Positions 6,310 to 7,621 of a DNA stretch of 7,621 bases are shown here, in pieces. Source of the DNA: an uncultured Prevotella sp. (GTDB lineage: Bacteria > Bacteroidota > Bacteroidia > Bacteroidales > Bacteroidaceae); assembly GCA_937916405.1 (NCBI GenBank), contig CALFUF010000016.1, forward strand, positions 1 to 7,621. The letters run 5' to 3'. Both the position numbers and the translations under genes were made by a program. The first letter of the stretch is position 1. Every line of letters starts with the position of its first letter. The notes beneath the pieces are model-generated. The model saw only the letters and a program-made list of their open reading frames with translations, searched no databases and had not been told where the DNA came from.

Positions 6310-7621
6310 TTTGTTGTTGTTTTAAATTTAACTTGGTGTTATTTGTGAATTTTGTTCGTTTTCCCTGTTTAAATTTTATTGTCAATGAGGTATAGACCGT
6401 GCGCCCTGGCGTTGTAGTACCCAGATGCAATCCGTGTGGAGTCGTGTCGCAGTAGTCAAAGATATTGTCGATGCCTGCCTCTATGCGCCAGTCCCAGTGC
6501 TTGAAATGTCCTAGGTCGTGTGTTGTTGACAGACGCCATATTTGATAACCCTTGCCATTGCCATCCACTTGGTAATAGCGTTTGGTAGACATACGTCCAT
6601 AGAAACCGATACCCATCTTATAAGAAGATGTCCAAGCGTGATTCCATGTAACGAAACAGCTTGCCTTATGGTGTGCCATGCCATCAATCGTCACCTCCTC
6701 CAAACGATCGTGATCTGTATCGTAGACGTGGGCTTTGGTGTCGAGATAATTATACGAGAGACCTGCCATGAAATCCTTGGTTGTATAGCGTAGACTGACA
6801 TCCATACCATAAGTACGTGCGTCTTCCATATTCTCATAGCGACGTACCTTATTCAGCATTTCGCCATATTGTTGGCGATACTCAGAAGGTGCTTCTGAAC
6901 GAGGAATGGTGACAAGAGCTATCATATTGTCAACTTTATTATAATAGCCTGTCACTGTCAGGTTCAGTCCCCCCCAGGTGTATTCTGCGTTCAGGGCATA
7001 GTAATTGGAAATCTGTGGTTTCAGGTCGTGATTGCCCAGATAGAGCACTATGCTGCTCATCTCACGGATGTAGCGATAGTGAGTTTCTTTCAGTGTCGGT
7101 GTCTTGAAGCCTTGGCTCCATGAGGCACGCAGGCGGAAGTCGCCCATAGCCAACATGGCTGACAATTTGGGGGTGAGACGGAAACCGAAGCTCTCATTGC
7201 GGTTCAGTCGCAGACCTGGTGTAAGATGCAGTACTGTCGTTTCTCCTAAAGTGTGGTGCCACTCGTCCTGCACATAGACTGCCTCCGTATTATCTTTGGC
7301 AGTCCTTCCCTCAATACTTGTGGGTGCTTCCAGATAATCGTAACGCACTTCAAAGCCTGTACTCAGTCGATGATGATGTGGCAGTGTGAAAACACCCTTC
7401 AAATGTAGCATCGTACGCTCTTGATTGCTCTGAAGAGCCTTTTGACCGGTAAAATAGGGGTAGTCAAGAACCAACAGCCCCTGATCGTCAAATCCTTCTG
7501 CCAAAGTCGTGGCAGTGAAGGCATGATAATAGGCATGTTTATTCCAGTCAATATCCAATGTTATGATATCTTTGGCTGCAGTTGTCCATTTCCCACCCAC
7601 TGCCAGTGAGGCGTTGCGGTA
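6296..7621 (-). CDS. TonB-dependent outer-membrane receptor, C-terminal part (cut by window edge)
   Basis: The reading frame stays open to the window edge, with seven more codons (Tyr-Arg-Asn-Ala-Ser-Leu-Ala) before a GTG at 7600. That GTG is therefore internal and the true start lies outside. About 441 residues are visible, all barrel; the plug is missing. Shared landmarks with the complete receptor downstream are RLTPKLSAML, FRLRASWSQGFKTP, GNHDLKP, ALNAEY, GIDNIF and TTPGR, so the two are paralogues. The FRAP-like motif reads FKTP and the NPDL-like motif NHDL, so ligand preference may differ. The barrel's last strand SLTIKF should end the protein, yet 24 more residues follow, rich in Lys, Asn and Gln. 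The stop codon falls inside the chelatase-like gene, so the two are probably translationally coupled and jointly expressed. Confidence 0.9.
   Translation of the reverse strand, partial: YRNASLAVGGKWTTAAKDIITLDIDWNKHAYYHAFTATTLAEGFDDQGLLVLDYPYFTGQKALQSNQERTMLHLKGVFTLPHHHRLSTGFEVRYDYLEAPTSIEGRTAKDNTEAVYVQDEWHHTLGETTVLHLTPGLRLNRNESFGFRLTPKLSAMLAMGDFRLRASWSQGFKTPTLKETHYRYIREMSSIVLYLGNHDLKPQISNYYALNAEYTWGGLNLTVTGYYNKVDNMIALVTIPRSEAPSEYRQQYGEMLNKVRRYENMEDARTYGMDVSLRYTTKDFMAGLSYNYLDTKAHVYDTDHDRLEEVTIDGMAHHKASCFVTWNHAWTSSYKMGIGFYGRMSTKRYYQVDGNGKGYQIWRLSTTHDLGHFKHWDWRIEAGIDNIFDYCDTTPHGLHLGTTTPGRTVYTSLTIKFKQGKRTKFTNNTKLNLKQQQNEED

Noticed and set aside
5461..6348. Open frame of 295 codons on the plus strand opposite the chelatase gene
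   Set aside because: It lies wholly antisense to a gene with clear family motifs, its translation shows no recognisable domain, and such mirror frames are common opposite real genes.
7598..7600. GTG as the start codon of the partial receptor
   Set aside because: The frame continues upstream to the window edge with barrel-like residues, and a start here would leave no signal peptide or plug.
1..7621. tRNA, rRNA, CRISPR array, insertion sequence or phage genes
   Set aside because: No repeat arrays, transposase-like proteins, terminal repeats or RNA gene signatures were seen; gene packing is that of an ordinary chromosome.

Overview
The window looks like a chromosomal segment of a Bacteroidales bacterium, probably Prevotella or a relative. 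The signs are hisB of the Bacteroidetes type, a lipoprotein whose cysteine is followed by an acidic stretch, outer-membrane receptors in tandem, A-rich start regions without Shine-Dalgarno sequences, and promoter -7 elements of the TAnnTTTG form. Every supported gene lies on the minus strand, so transcription runs from high to low coordinates. Genes fill almost the whole window, and no stretch over 300 bases is without one.

The upstream block (7621 down to 3058) is a metal-tetrapyrrole or iron acquisition cassette: the C-terminal part of a TonB-dependent receptor (cut by the window edge), a CbiK-family chelatase-like lipoprotein whose start codon lies inside the end of the receptor gene, and a second, complete TonB-dependent receptor paralogous to the first. 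The chelatase keeps the residues equivalent to the catalytic Glu and two His of CbiK, but it carries a lipoprotein signal and a probable surface-export motif. It should therefore act outside the cytoplasm and not in cobalamin synthesis. The nearest described arrangement I know is the iht (IhtA receptor with IhtB/FetB hemin-binding lipoprotein) locus of Porphyromonas gingivalis. Heme or another metal tetrapyrrole as substrate is an inference.

The downstream block (3008 down to 1) is a tightly packed operon: a multi-pass membrane protein of unknown function, bifunctional hisB (histidinol-phosphatase plus imidazoleglycerol-phosphate dehydratase), and a Gfo/Idh/MocA oxidoreductase. Both junctions are 4-base ATGA overlaps, which points to translational coupling. 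A further start codon 4 bases beyond the oxidoreductase stop suggests another gene past the window edge.

Two stem-loops stand out. One occupies the leader of the second receptor gene. The other, a 12-bp stem, lies inside the first 20 codons of the membrane-protein gene, just downstream of a promoter-like element. Both are candidate post-transcriptional control elements.
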